From: Ciona intestinalis
Lineage: Eukaryota > Chordata > Ascidiacea > Phlebobranchia > Cionidae
Assembly: GCF_000224145.3 (NCBI RefSeq)
Contig: NC_020174.2
Location: 2,153,056-2,217,055 of the forward strand
Direction: 5' to 3'
DNA length: 64,000 nucleotides
Shown: positions 33,727 to 46,700 of the stretch, piece after piece
How positions within the stretch are numbered: the first letter of the stretch is position 1
How the letters are laid out: each line of letters begins with the position of its first letter
Program-made: the position numbers and the translations under genes
The notes under the pieces: model-generated
Told to the model about the DNA's origin: nothing
The model's database searches: none
The model's input: only the letters and a program-made list of their open reading frames with translations

Positions 33727-35980
33727 TGGGTTAATGTATTACGACCTACAGTTGCTTGATTATTTTTGTTCTGATTCTATAAACTGTAGTTAATGCCTAT
33801 AAGTATTGTTTCATTCGAGAGGAATAACGAAAAAATAAATACTGTTTAGCGACATATGTCACGTACGTCGCAATATATACGCATGAATATTAATAAACTA
33901 CTGTCCATAAACCGTTTACTGTGGTGCGAGTTGGGGTCACTCTGGTCATAGTTTGAACATGAATGACCTGTATTTAAAATCACTCAAACATATGTTATAA
34001 ATTGTATAATCGTTTAAAAATTAGCGGCTGGTATTAAATTACGGAGTTACTCTATATAGATAGATTCATAGCTATATATCAGGCACCTAAATACTTCCGT
34101 TACAGATGGTGTAACACTTTTTTATTTAGTATAGGTGCGATAGTAGGGCGGGGTAAAATGAGATATCGTTAGCACCACATTCCAACATTTCTTGATCATG
34201 TTTTAAACAATTACCACCGCTATTTTAAATCGTGAGCATACATTTATATAGTTCTGTAAATATTCTTTGTTTTCTATCTATATAATGGGACAAGAAAGAG
34301 AATAAAAATAGTGTCTCATCTTACCCAGCCCAATATAGGTATATGAACCTTTTATGTTTTATATATGTGCATCTTGTGCCGCATCCATGTGCTTTATGTG
34401 CCACATATATGTCTTCTATGTGCTATATGTGCCTTATTGCGGTATTTTTCCAGAGTTTTCCAGTACATGCGCTATGGAGTTCCCCAACTTAGGAGAAATA
34501 TATTCAAACAGCCGTTTCTCTTGGACGTCACATTTATCGAAACTTTTCATTTACGAAGGTTAGTGTTTCTCGTAAAGGGCAACAGAAAGGTCGGTTTTAA
34601 TATTACACATGCAAAACCAACACCCACGGGATTTGTTGCATTTTCTCTTCTGGTGCGCACAGCAGAGCGACAGTGACTTTTAAACCATTAAAAAATTAAT
34701 AAATTTAACATAAGCATTACTGATACGATAAATGCTCCAACATTTTTGGTGCCGAAAAATTAGGGGTCTAAATTTCTTCACCAGTATACAAGGTGGATAT
34801 TAAAAGTAGTTGAGTCCTTTTAACGAAATATAAGCCAAACTAAGCCAGCGAGCGAAAAAAATTCCGTGTTTCTAATTAAAACGCGTGAAGAGCGACGATA
34901 AAAACATGTTCGTTTCTATTCTCTGGGGTTCATGATATGAGTAAGCACTCACATAGTGCGCACGTTTGACTGCTGTACTGTTGCGGGTAGGGTCTCCGGT
35001 TTAAATAAAGCAGCAATTCTAAATCGGTATTACCACTTCAATACGTCCCAGGTTGCAGTAATGCGAACTCTGACGTATGAGACGCGTCGCTCCGCCCTCT
35101 GACGTAGTTTTGACGTCACAGGCATTTATTAACACATGGACACATCCGGTACAATAGAGTTATTTAGAAATTATTTTGTGGTATATTTAACTTACATAAA
35201 ATAGATTCCTAATTTGATACTGTTTAATTTTAAATGTTAATGTGTTTTTCTTCAAAGTTTATTTTAGATTAGTTATTGTTCTGTTTTTTCTTTTGTTATA
35301 TAGGTTTAGCACGTGCGGGGTAAGATGGGACATGTTTTATTTCTCATTTTCGTCCCATTCGGTAGTAACTAGTAAATGTCCTAAAAAGAGCGTTAATTGT
35401 TGACGCGCCAATTTTTTTTCAATAAAAGTTATTAACTTTAAAAAAAAAACTTGAGTATTAAAGTAAACAGTTTTAACTTTGACATTGTAGTCCAGTGCAT
35501 GGTTTACAAACTTAGTATCGGTTGCTACTTTGGATTTGATCACGCGAATACGGTATTTAAATCATGCAAAGGTTATACGGTTATATGCCCACGCGACTAT
35601 TATGTAAAGTACCCGCTAGGGACACGATCTTTTTGTCGATGGCTGCAGACGTGTCACCAACAGTTTAAGAAAGCAAGCAGAGTTAAATACACGTATGCAA
35701 AGGGTCCTCTCTCACTTGTTTACAGTCTGCTGAAGAGGTAGTTATTAAATAAAGGCTTGATAATGTGTGAGTCGACATGCAACTGCGTAAGGTCGCCAGT
35801 TTACTTGTAGAAGCGGAGCAGCGTGAAATTATTGTTACTTGATTTATTTACAATTAAAAGCTTACTTACTGGTTTTGTCAGCGATTATATAAACAGCCGA
35901 TATTCTGTACAGTTACCAAATAGCACTGTGTACTTATTAAAGTATAGGAGCTAAAGTTTGACTTTAACTGCTCAATGATC
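33727..35980. other. Head-to-head spacer between RGS-B and RGS-C
   Basis: This should contain divergent promoters. MITE copies lie at 34142-34337 and, partial, at about 35313-35385. A short run of ATGTG words occurs near 34360-34435. Open frames at 34365-34676 and 35451-35741 (plus) have no recognisable domain. The second ends at a possible donor (AAGAGGTAGT) in the phase used by RGS-C exon 2, so it might be an alternative first exon, but this is weak. Confidence 0.45.
35111..35118. promoter_or_regulatory. Palindromic CRE between RGS-B and RGS-C
   Basis: Perfect TGACGTCA in the divergent spacer, about 870 bases before the RGS-C start and next to further ACGTAG/ACGTAT half-site-like words. 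Confidence 0.45.
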
Positions 35981-37385
35981 ATGTCTATTGATGTTATAAG
36001 AAGATCAAATACTTTGGAAACGCCAAAGAAACATTTTCGAAAGCACTCGGATATTAGTTTGGGTCCGCACACGCAGACACCCAAAGCAAAGAGAAGCCGT
36101 TTGGATTTTTTACACATGTAAGTTTTGGAATATATAACTTGTGAAGAAATAGTTCAATTTTAACTAATTTATTTCTTCTTTAGATTAAGCAACAAGAAAA
36201 GCGAGAAAAATATTACAGAATGTCCGTTCCGACAGTTCTTGCAAAAGAAATGTAAGTATTTTTTTAAAGTCTAAAATTAAATTTAAAATACAGTAAGGTG
36301 GGGGAAGATTGGACACATTTTACCTCTATTTTCTCGCCCCGTTTAGTAGTAAACAAAGAACTTTCAAGAAATTATAAAACTATATGCCCATGACTCCTAT
36401 TGACCGTTAGTAATTGTTTAAAACTTGATCCAGATATTTAGATATTGTGTGCTAAAGGCGTCCCATCTTCCCCCACCCCACTATACAACATTTTAACAAA
36501 GTCTTTTTAAAATTTAAAGTCTAAAATTAAATTTACAATACAACATTTTTTATCCGTTTAAAAACATTAGCGCTAATTTTTTTATTTTTCACCAGCTCAC
36601 GTTATCGTCTTTCGGGAGTTTCTGAAAAAAGAATTTAGTGAAGAAAATTTGGATTTCTGGCTTGAAATTGAGAGTTTTAGGAAACAGAAGTCAAGCAAAC
36701 AACGAAAACTCGCGGAAAATTTGTACAAGACGTTCATTGCTGTTGGAGCACTAAGAGAGGTGAGAGTTTATATATATTAGTACTGTGGTGTAAGATAAAA
36801 CATATGTTATCCAAATATCCTGATCGTGTTTTAAACAATTGACAACGGCCTATATGAGAGTCGTTCGGATACGGTTTTATAATTCTTTGAATGTTTTTTG
36901 TTTGCTACCAAATGGGACGAGAAAATGGAATGAAAAAGTTTTCATCTTCCACCACCCTTCAAAACATCTTCTTGTGGTGTATTTAAAAGCCTTTTCTTTG
37001 ATTCAATTTGGCTATGGTTGTTTTAGGTGATGTCTTACTTTGTTCATGTTCGCAGATTAACATTGACGCGGTCACCAGGGACATAACCAAATCAAACATG
37101 GAACAACTGGATAGTAGCGCGTTTGATCTTGCACAAGCCTGGGTGTTCCTTCTCATGGAGAGAGACTCTTTCAAGCGGTTTATTGTCAAACAATTTGACA
37201 AAGAAAATGTAACGAAAAAAACAAAAGAGCGAAGCAACCAAATAACTAAAAGCGAAACCTTCCCGAAAAAGAAAAAGCCGCAAGTTTTTAATAATAACCG
37301 CAAATCTCCGGAGCCAGTTCCCCTTATTTCACTTTTCTTTGCCGGCGTAAGAACTGAACCACGAAAGCGAAAATTTTCGATTTAA
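35981..37385 (+). CDS. RGS protein C
   Basis: Exons 35981-36117, 36184-36251, 36596-36759 and 37056-37385 encode 232 residues. The N-terminal 45 residues are basic and serine-rich (RRSNTLETPKKHFRKHSD). Exon 2 gives CPFRQFLQKK. The RGS domain follows: VFREFLKKEFSEENLDFWLE, then ALREINIDAVTRDITKSNM, FDLAQAWVFLLMERDSFKRF. G-alpha-contact asparagines are present. After the domain comes a lysine-rich tail of about 70 residues that ends PRKRKFSI, similar to the RKRKFSS ending of gene D. Exons 2 and 3 have exactly the same lengths (68 and 164) as in gene E, so C and E keep the ancestral arrangement. MITE copies sit in introns 2 and 3. Confidence 0.92.
36294..36486. mobile_element. MITE in RGS-C intron 2, flanked by a duplicated 25-30-base segment
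   Basis: Ends are TAAGGTGGGGGAAGATTGGA and GGCGTCCCATCTTCCCCCAC. Right before it (36265-36290) and about 25 bases after it (36520-36545) stands AAAGTCTAAAATTAAATTTA, too long for the usual TA target duplication. Confidence 0.88.
36777..36960. mobile_element. MITE in RGS-C intron 3
   Basis: Left end TTAGTACTGTGGTGTAAGAT; core words complete (GATCGTGTTTTAAACAATTG, TTTGAATGTTTTTTGTTTGC); right end TTTTCATCTTCCACCACCCT. Confidence 0.85.
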
Positions 37386-40300
37386 GAAGCTACAAATGTC
37401 AGAGGATTCAGCCAATTTTTTATTGGCGCGGTTTTTCAACCATGATGCTTAGCGATTTATTGTTGTCGGTTGAATTGAATTTATCTTGTTTTATTTCAGA
37501 TATATTTATTTTCTCGCTGGTCGAGTTTCTTTATTGCACATGCTAATACACAACCGTGAAGAGTTGCAAACGTTTTATTTGTCATGTAAAATATACATGT
37601 AATACCGTAGGGTATATAGGTTAAGACATGTTTTATTCGCTTTTTTCTCCAATTTGGTAGTAAACCGACAAAATTTACAGAATTGTTTAACCTTGGTCGC
37701 GTGACTCTAGATAGCATTGTTACTTGATCAAAACACGATTAGAAAATATTCGAATTATGTCCTAACCGCATTCCTTCCACCCACAGTATATATGCATCTG
37801 GCATACCTGACTTCCAGCATATACGCGCTGCATAAACAACGTCCTGGCCAGGCCGCCAAAGCAACAACAGGAGATACGAAACAACATTGCCATTACCAAA
37901 TATAGTATTAGCGGTTCTGGCATACCATGCAACTGCATTCATCTGCCCGACTCTCATCTCCGCCGCAATGTCTTTGAGCATTAAAACCGCACACTTACCG
38001 ATTATATTGCTTGCCAAGGTTGATATACACAGGGGAGGAAACGTATTGCATATGGTTATACCAGCAACATGTTTTGATACAGACACATAAATATCCAATA
38101 CGTAATCTTATTGTTTGATACTAGATTCCTGAAAACAGTTTTATTTATATAGGAAGCTGGATTATATAGACAATGGGTATCGGTTATAATTCGTCAATTT
38201 TTTTTTCCGGTAAACGAATTACTAGTAACATTTGTTGAGAGAAACGAAAGTTCATTTCATATTCTACAGCCACGCCCAAGATCTGTTTTGTAAATGGAGT
38301 TAAACAAATTTACCTGAACCTGGGCCTGCCATATAATACCTCACCCATTTATAATAAAGTTTGTCAAATAACTTGAACATATGTATGACCTTTTTATAGC
38401 CGTCAATGTTTGCTTTTTGTGACAAGTTTATGTACTTTTAAGGTGACTCTTCATATAGTATAACTATAGGGTCTATATATAGTATAAGATCGCTCAAAGA
38501 ATTATAAAATTGTATCCTTACGAGTCTTACGACACCCATATACTGTTGATAATTATTTAAAACACGACCGGGATTTTAAAATATTACGTGCTAAAAGTGT
38601 CTCGTCTTCCCTCACTCTACTATATACAGTAGTTCGGGAGAAGATGGGACATCTTTTAACTCGATTTTCTCGTCCTATTTGGTAGTGAACAAAAAACATT
38701 CAAATAATTATGAAACTATATCCTCACAACCCCGATAGACCGTTGTTAAATGTTTAAAGTACGATCAGAATTTTTAAAATGTTACGTGCTAAAAGTGTCT
38801 CGTCTTTCCTAACCCTAACTATTTTTTTCTATATTTTAACTCTTAATGAGATATTTTAACATTAATTTTTTTGTCGTTTTTAATAATACTAATCGAACTC
38901 GGTGCGCGCTGTATATAGCCGTAAAGATACTGCAGGTTAATCCTGTAACATTTTTATATGTTTACCACCAAAGGGGGGGGGGTCGTAAAAAAAACTGAAA
39001 ATGTGCTATACTTTACCCCACCCTCGTATATTGTTGTTGCAAATACAAGCCATGCTGCTATAATTAGTCATATAAAACCTGGCATAAACAAGTATAGTGT
39101 AATGAGCGTGTTTACGAAGCTATATCATTTGTTATCTTAATCATTTTCCAACGATTACTTATCTCTCTCGTTGTTCGGACCTGACGTCACACTTGCGTTA
39201 TCCAAATAAGGTCATGCACGAGATAGGATAACTTCGACTGCCGTGCAAAATACTGGGAGGCAAAATTTACGAATTTCTGAATTGGTAGTAAAAATTCTGA
39301 AACATAGGATACCCATAGTAATTATTCACGCTTATTTGATTTTATTTTCGCTTCTTTATTCAAGTCTTCATTACGAATGAATGGTGAATGCGTTACAATA
39401 GTTTTTAACGATCAAAGTAGCTAATTAGAAAGCTTTAAAAACAGAATGGTTTCTTTGTTATGATATTTTGTTGAAAGCCAGAAGGAGTTAACTCCACGTT
39501 GGCAGTTTCGACTCAAGCAAATGATGTTTATTCTGTCACACAAGTTGATATTGGTTGTTAAACTTGTTATTGCATTCAAGTCGCACAACATGTTTGTTAT
39601 TGTACTGTGGGGTAAGATGGGACACCTTTGAAACATAATATCCAACCATCTCGATCGTATTATGAACAACTAACAACGTTTTTTTTTTAAATAATTAACA
39701 ACGGGCATTTTAACAATTTATTCTTTTTGATTTGTCATTTCATTTTTTAGTAACAAAAATAATACCAAAACTAAATAACCGAATATCCCCACGCCTCTAT
39801 AATATCGTTGTTAATTGTTCAAAACATGGTAAGGAAATATGGAATTTGCGTGCCAACGGTACCCATCTTACCACACAGTTTATACTTTTTATATAGAATA
39901 TAAAACCCATATTCCCCGATCGGGATTTTAACAATGCTTATTTAGACTCTCGAACTAAAGTTTTATCACTCTTTAAACATTCTTTTTTACTTTACTGCCG
40001 GAAACCAGCAGAATAAAAAATGTCCCATTTTACCTCACCGTACTACAATATACAACTACGGACCAATGTATAAAATATCCCATATCAGGTTCGATGAGGT
40101 AACTACATATCATTTACTATCATGTATATAGGTGCGGAACGATTACCGAATCGTTCTTTATCAACATGGGCGTAACTCTCATGGATACGAACATAATTAG
40201 TAAAGTAATCACGAAGATAACAGAGTTGTACTTGTATAAAAACCACACGAAGATCGGACAGAGTCATATACTTTTCGTTGAGGTAGAGAGAACATGTAGA

Positions 40301-40741
40301 AATAAAAAATTACTACTTGTTTTTAGTTTATAGTTTTTTTATATTGTCGAGTTTTAGGTTGAATTATACGCAGCTCTTGCTGTTGCTGTATGATTTTTTC
40401 TATATTTGGTTATAAAATTCGTTACGTAACATTTAGTTTAGGTATAACATCAGATATATTTCGTCATGAAATTGCTTACGTAAAGTTTAGGTATATAACA
40501 TCAAATATATTTTCGTTGCGTAACGTACCAGCAGACTATGTTAAAAAGTTATTACAGATTAAGTAAACATGTACTACATGACCAATTAGCATAAAGTTAG
40601 CATTCATTACAAGACTTACGTAACTTAAACATGTACTGTACAAAACCATATCTAATTCTATTTAATTTTATCCCTATAGATCATATAGAGTATTTAAGCT
40701 TTACCATTATTTGGTATCCAGCATATAATAGGTATTGAAAA
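37386..40741. other. Spacer between RGS-C and RGS-D, rich in MITE copies
   Basis: MITE copies or parts are at about 37606-37792, 38465-38628, 38629-38818 (two neighbours), 39603-39886 (two opposed halves) and 39896-40048. A minus-strand open frame of 119 codons (38098-37739) with overlapping plus-strand frames shows no known motif. A palindromic CRE lies at 39182-39189. No other gene seen. Confidence 0.55.
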
Positions 40742-43316
40742 ATGACAACCGAATTAATATTTGATTACAATAATAAGATGGCGATACCTGAGATCCAACC
40801 TTGCAGCACTCGTAAGGCGAGGAAACGTTTGTCTTTGGACGTTTTTTACACAAGAGTAATGAATGGCCATAAACGGGGCAGAAGAGCGATGGATGAGAAA
40901 AATGTTGCTGTTGAGAAACCAAGGCACCCATCGACACAATCGTGCAAAGAACCGATTTTTGACAGATTATTAATTTCAACCACGGTAAAAAATCAATTCA
41001 CAATACTTTTTTAGTCTGTATTAAATTGTATAGTACTGGGGTAAGATTGGATATCCTGAATCCTGTATGTCCTGATCGTGTTTTAACAATTAACAACGCT
41101 CTTTTAGAGTTTTGGGGCGTTACGGAAGCATGTCTCAACTTACCCCACCCTACGACAGTGATATTACTGTGTCTTATTTTACCCTATAAATCATTATTGA
41201 CCCGTAAAAGCCTCGGGTGTTAATTATATGTTAAATAAACAAATATTCACTGCCTTTTGGAAAAACACCGATTTTTTTTAATAAACATGTATTTTGTCTT
41301 TCAGAAAAAACTCGAATCTTCCGATCGATCTGGGAAGTGCTTAGCTCGCTGTTTGTCAACACAACTGCTGAACACAAGTCAGCATCGTGTCGAGGAAGAA
41401 GATGAAATATCCTTGTCTTCGGAATTAATGAACGCTAGTTACGGGACTGTGTTCAGTCCTATGTCGTCCCCAACAAGAAATCGCCATAACCGTAGCATTT
41501 CGGAAAGTTCTAGAAAAATGGGGAATTTCGGTAGCAGAAAAAAGATCAAAAACGCAATTGTTACGCCTGTGCGCAACGCACGAACTCGTATAATGAGGAA
41601 ATTTTCGGACGGTGACGGAGAATGTTCTAACCAAGCACCTAATTCCATATCTGCGACCAAGAAACGTTTTTCCGCTTCTGTGACATCTCTACCTGTAAAT
41701 TCGAGGTAATTATTCTATTTCCTATAAACTAGATAAACATCTCTATCCTCAGTTCGGGAAACGAGATTGACAAGAAATTGGAATGTTGTGTAATTCGGAA
41801 AACACTCGCGATTGTTCGGATATGAATATTTGCACAGTAATTGAGTAAACATTTTCTTTACGACTTACAAGAAAAAAGGAAATTGGTCTGGCTTGTCTCT
41901 CGCGCCCAGCGGCATATCGCTATAAAAGCGGTTTTCGAACCTGCTCAAACCAGATTCGAAATTTTCGAGCGCAGTGTTAGCTTAGCTGAGATACAATGTG
42001 CTTACAAACATGCTGCATGTCAGTCAACGGTGGCAATAACTATGCCGGCCCAGGGGAGATGAGCGGAAATTTTGCAATTAAGTTTAATTGAGATTCATTA
42101 CCTGCATATGGCATGGTATATACATTAACTAACTTGGAATGCTTAGCTGACCTACTTGTTTTTAATTCATCAGAAATTTATATATCGTTGTTTATAATAT
42201 TTATCTGACAAAATGCCTATTGCAAAATCCAGCCCTGATCTCCACAATGAGAAAACCCGAAACGAAAATGAGTTCGGAGTCGCCAATATGATTACTACTG
42301 TTGTGAAGAAGAGGCGAAGTGACTACTTTCAATCGTAAGTTTTGTAATATTTAAAACAAAAACTATGTGTTTTTTTATTTAAAAACTTTTTTTAACATGC
42401 ATTAATTATTGTAATGTTAACATTGCTTTCTTTTTATCAGGTTGTCAAATTGGCGAAACGACAAAGTCACTGGAATTAAGACACTTCGGCAATTCCTCAT
42501 GAAAAAAACGCGCGTTACATGTTTCCGAAACTTTTTGAAGAAAGAATTCAGCGAAGAAAATCTGGATTTCTGGCTCGAAGTAGAACACTACAGAAAGCAA
42601 AAGACAAGCAAACAAGTTAAACTGGCACACGCTATCTTCGATACCTACATTGTTGTCAATGCTACACGAGAGGTAAATACACTAGTTCTTTTGAATTGAA
42701 TTCTTGAATTGGTCCGACAACAAATTGAATGGCACAATGCGGCAATTAATGAAAATACGTATCTTTGGTCTTGCATTGTGCGCTTTCATTTAATTAATTT
42801 TAATGCTCGTTAAATCGTTCGGTGACCTAATCGCTACAATGCAGTACTATAGTGCACTCCAGACAGACTGGCTACAATACTAATTAGTGCTAAAAAAACA
42901 ACAGCCCACGAGCGATGTCTCTTATCATTAGAAGTATGGTTGTTATTGGCAAAATATTTAACAAATGTCTTTTTTTGTAGATAAACATTGATGCCGGTAC
43001 ACGAGCGACTACGAAAGCAAATATGCAAAAACCAGACGCCACCACATTCGACTTGGCCCAAGTCCGAGTCTTCCTTCTCATGGAAAGAGATTCATTCCGT
43101 CGATTCCTCGACGCCGAACAAAAATCCTCGGTTGAAACTAAATCTTCCAGCAGCAATGTAACAGCAAAGAAAACTGCAACAAACAAAACGAAAGGTGTTT
43201 CGAAAGACAAGAACGTCCGAAGATCGCTTATGAGCGAATCAAAAGAATCAAAATTTGCTGAAATAATTAACAGCGCTAGTATTACTGAAAGAAGAAAGCG
43301 TAAATTTTCGTCATAA
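40742..43316 (+). CDS. RGS protein D, long form with distal first exons
   Basis: Proposed exons 40742-40984, 41305-41705, 42441-42672 and 42981-43316 encode 403 residues. The first two exons code for about 214 residues of basic, serine-rich sequence (STRKARKRLSLDVF; SISESSRKMGNFGSRKKI; ARTRIMRKFSDGDGE). The second ends in phase 2 at a TCGAG/GTAATT donor, which joins exon 42441 in frame. The RGS domain reads RVTCFRNFLKKEFSEENLDF, ATREINIDAGTRATTKANM and VFLLMERDSFRRFL, followed by a lysine-rich tail ending ITERRKRKFSS. Exon 42441-42672 merges what are two exons in C and E, so an intron was lost. If the donor at 41705 is not used, 40742-41709 would be a separate short gene ending at the TAA there. 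The RGS part is certain; the long form is inferred. Confidence 0.8.
41028..41155. mobile_element. Short MITE in the RGS-D long-form intron
   Basis: Left end TAGTACTGGGGTAAGATTGG, core GATCGTGTTTTAACAATTAA, right end CAACTTACCCCACCCTACGA. The part between TTTAGAGTT and the right end is missing. Confidence 0.8.
42213..43316 (+). CDS. RGS protein D, short form with proximal first exon
   Basis: An alternative start exon 42213-42334 begins ATG CCT and codes for 40 residues with KKRRSDYFQS at its end. It also ends in phase 2 before GTAAGT and joins exon 42441-42672 then 42981-43316, giving 229 residues. This layout equals the first exon of gene C and the proximal first exon of gene E, where RRRRSD-type words stand at the same place, so this form is the better supported one. 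Two promoters would drive proteins that differ only before the RGS domain, which in other RGS proteins controls membrane targeting and stability. Confidence 0.88.
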
Positions 43317-43746
43317 TTTCTAATTTTTCTTTTCTATCGTGTTGTATTCTTCTATGCTGGCGAAAATATTTATGCTGTTATCGTTGTTTTTGAATTCTAT
43401 TTACACTTGCTGTGCAAGATGGTTACCTATACTGTGAAATACATGCAATTCTAAATATAACTTTGGCTTGTTTAGTGACGCATACAGAAATCGGATTTGG
43501 ATGAATCAGATTATTATGTAGCGACTAGTGAAAAATATTGGCCTTGTGCCTGAATGTGTTAGGAGAATGAATAACATTTCCTGTTTATGGACAACGTATA
43601 CGAATATGCTGGACAACGAATGCTTTGTCTCCCATATAATGCAACCCAGTTCATAGTCATTGGTTTATATTTCCGAAGATTTCATCTCTGTTTACCGAGT
43701 ACGGAAGAAAATGATAAGAGTCATCTCAGCGTATAGTCGCTAATGT

Positions 43747-43752
43747 AATAAA
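43747..43752 (+). terminator. Candidate polyadenylation signal for RGS-D
   Basis: AATAAA about 430 bases after the stop codon; position is the only support. Confidence 0.35.
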
Positions 43753-46700
43753 GATCGACTTTTTAAAATCAAATTTACAAATATCCATATTACCATATAG
43801 CATGCAGTACTGAAGTATTGTATATACAGCAAACTGCAATGTCACCTCGCGTGCAAGTAAAGACAACAAAACGGTTTACAAATCCCTAAACAATTCCCTG
43901 TGCGCAATCAAAATCGGTCAGCTTGGCGCAAATAGTCCGCAAAAATATCCTTGCGTGCAAGGAGTCGAACTTCGCGTGCAGACAAACGATAGGCAAGTTA
44001 GGATAACATCTGCGAACGAAGGTCAGAGTCGCCTCCGGCTATATTTTGCTTAGATTACCGTCATTCTGCTATGTAATGTTTATATTCCTTTCATACACCG
44101 GGATACTATAGGTCGATTATCTGTGGGGCGGGCGAAAACATATTTAAGTTTTGTTGGAATTTATCAGCTATTGACGTCATGCTAAGTTGAAATATGCGAA
44201 GAGAATAAGTGTTTGCAACGAAACATCTGTCTTAAAATTTAATAATCCATAAGCAAAATCTAAAAAATCTATATGTGACTATATCAGTTATATCAATTCA
44301 TTACGAAAATCGCAGATTCTTTTTTAAGACACATCGCTAACGGTTCCTATGCTTATATATGCACGTAATGCGTTTCCATAGCGTTAGATCAACTTTAACA
44401 ATCAATATTTAAAGAACATAATTCTTTGGTTTAATTAAAAGCCTGCGGTTACTTTTATGTCTCGTATAAAGCCAACTTATCTGCAACGCCACGTCGCTGC
44501 GCTGTAGAAATGAGACAAGGCCATATTTGGCAAGCAGATATACGGATTGTCGGAATATGAGCCGATTTAATGTCGGCCCACTCGACTACGTTGCGGGTCG
44601 GACCAGTTCAATTCTTGGTACTTGGATCAGATTTCAATCGATATTCACATTTTGAGAAGCATTATAATCGTCTTGCTCGGCGTCGACTTTGCTCTTGTAA
44701 TACCTGTTCTGATTGGTCGATAGTAAAGGGCGGGTGTGGGTCGCCATTATATGAGATGGAGGCGACAACTTTATCGTGATTCATCCCATTGCGTGACATT
44801 CACTGGAAAATATTTGAAGCTGTGACGTTTTTTTTCGCCGATAGAATCGCATTTGTGTGTGGCGCTCACGCTATACAGCAATTACTGTGATGGTTACCGG
44901 CAAAGATACACAAACTCTCAAACGGCCTTGTTTACGCGAGGGGAGAATCACAACATTAGTTAGTGTCACGCTGGAGAAATGTACCTGCTGGTAACTCTGC
45001 CTTGCGTGCGAATCAAAGCGAATGACCTACTCTCACGACATGCGTGTTTGGTCGCTGACCGATCCCTAAACGCTGTTCTTTTGTTGTGTCGCGAAGGGCT
45101 TTAATTTCGAAGAAGAAACGGTGAAACGGGTATAGCGCTTTTCGCGCTCATGATCGTATTTATAGAAAACCCACTATTTGTTTCTTCATTTTCAAGCCGT
45201 AAACCACTGCGACACGATTTATTCGCTCACCGTTCCACAAGCGTCAGCAGCTTAACCAAGAATGCCACTTTCGTGTCAGCCGTGATTACAGCCTTGCAAA
45301 CTTCGCCGCCGTTGTATATTGACAGTTCTATCCGATTACCGCGAATATTAAATAATCGGATTAAAAGCTACATAGTCGTGAGACAGAGCCGAGCTGGGCG
45401 TCTATCCCTTCCAAAACACATCTTAACCAATGACCGGGTCATCCCTACCTTAAGTCCGGATTAGACAAAAAAATAGGAAGTTGGTTTTACATTTTGAATA
45501 ATTCCATTTTATCGCGAATTAAATCTGAATATGAAACGATGTCACACCTGCTTTACGGTTTATAAACACATCTGATGTTATCGCGGTATTGGTCACGCTT
45601 CCTGTACACCCCAACGAAGATTAAAATCAAGATTATCTTAATTGCAGTTTCTTATACAAACCGCTCGCTGTGAAATCATGAGGTCATGTTTGTTACACTG
45701 ATTGGTTGCTATATGTCGTAGCTTGCCTGTGTCGTTCAAGTACATCAATAACCGCGCTTACATAACGTATTTTTTATAGCCTTAAGCGTCATGTAATGTT
45801 AACGACTCATTAATGTTTGTTTTCGGTACCATAGCGACTTAAATGTCAAAGTGAAATAATAAGACCCCGTCAAAAGAGGTTTTAATCTCTTTGGAAAAGT
45901 TAATACGTATACGCACATTGCTATTGGTTACTTCTTCAGTGTGTTACGTAATAAAAAAATACTTATTATGTCATAGTAACAGTTGCTGTCACTTTCTAGC
46001 AATAACTTTCATTACGAAATGAACTTTTACTTTGTTAAAATTGTTACTCTGGCGACCTCATTAACTGCGGCCCGGGGGCACCGGATGTGTGTCTGCTGTT
46101 ACATGCTGTGCTCACAGCTGACCATACAGGAAGTTTTTTTTACTATCTGCGTTTTTACTTTTAATTATCGCAACACTTTCATTCAATAAAGAACCAGTAT
46201 CGTTATTTATTTAGTGACCACTTAGCAGTCAGTCGTATATGCGGAGATGTTATGTACTTATTTGTTCATGGCGCTTAAAAAGGCAAGGATAGGCGTATAG
46301 ATATAATTGTGTCAAATATTAAAGAACACTGACAGTAAATTAAAATGACGGTCGAGTATTTTAAACTTAAATTATTACTTTGCCGAGAAATGTGCTTTGA
46401 TTCGGTTTAATATTGTTCAAAGCTAAATTTCACGACGACTTTTTATTACCGTTACGTAAGATATATGTTTGATTTAGGATATTTTAAACTTGACAAAATA
46501 GAGACGTATGTTAGCTCGGCAACTGTATGTTATTGTCGAGTTATCTTTCTGTTATAGATTTTTCGTATTACTTTAGAAGTCACAAGTGCAAATAACTTGT
46601 GTTTGCCTTTTATTTAACGTCGTAGTGTTTGCTATAGAACGAATAAAACACCTTTTATTTTGCTATGAAACAAACAAAACTCAGCTGAGCAAATTAGTCA

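Noticed and set aside
34360-34680. Gene from the 103-codon plus-strand frame
   Set aside because: The start is made of ATGTG-type simple repeats and nothing after it resembles a domain.
41425-41660. Two minus-strand open frames
   Set aside because: They are antisense to the RGS-D distal exon, which has better composition and splice logic.
45150-45464. Gene from the 104-codon plus-strand frame
   Set aside because: No domain, no matching splice sites and no similarity to the RGS N-terminal exons; kept only as a spacer observation.
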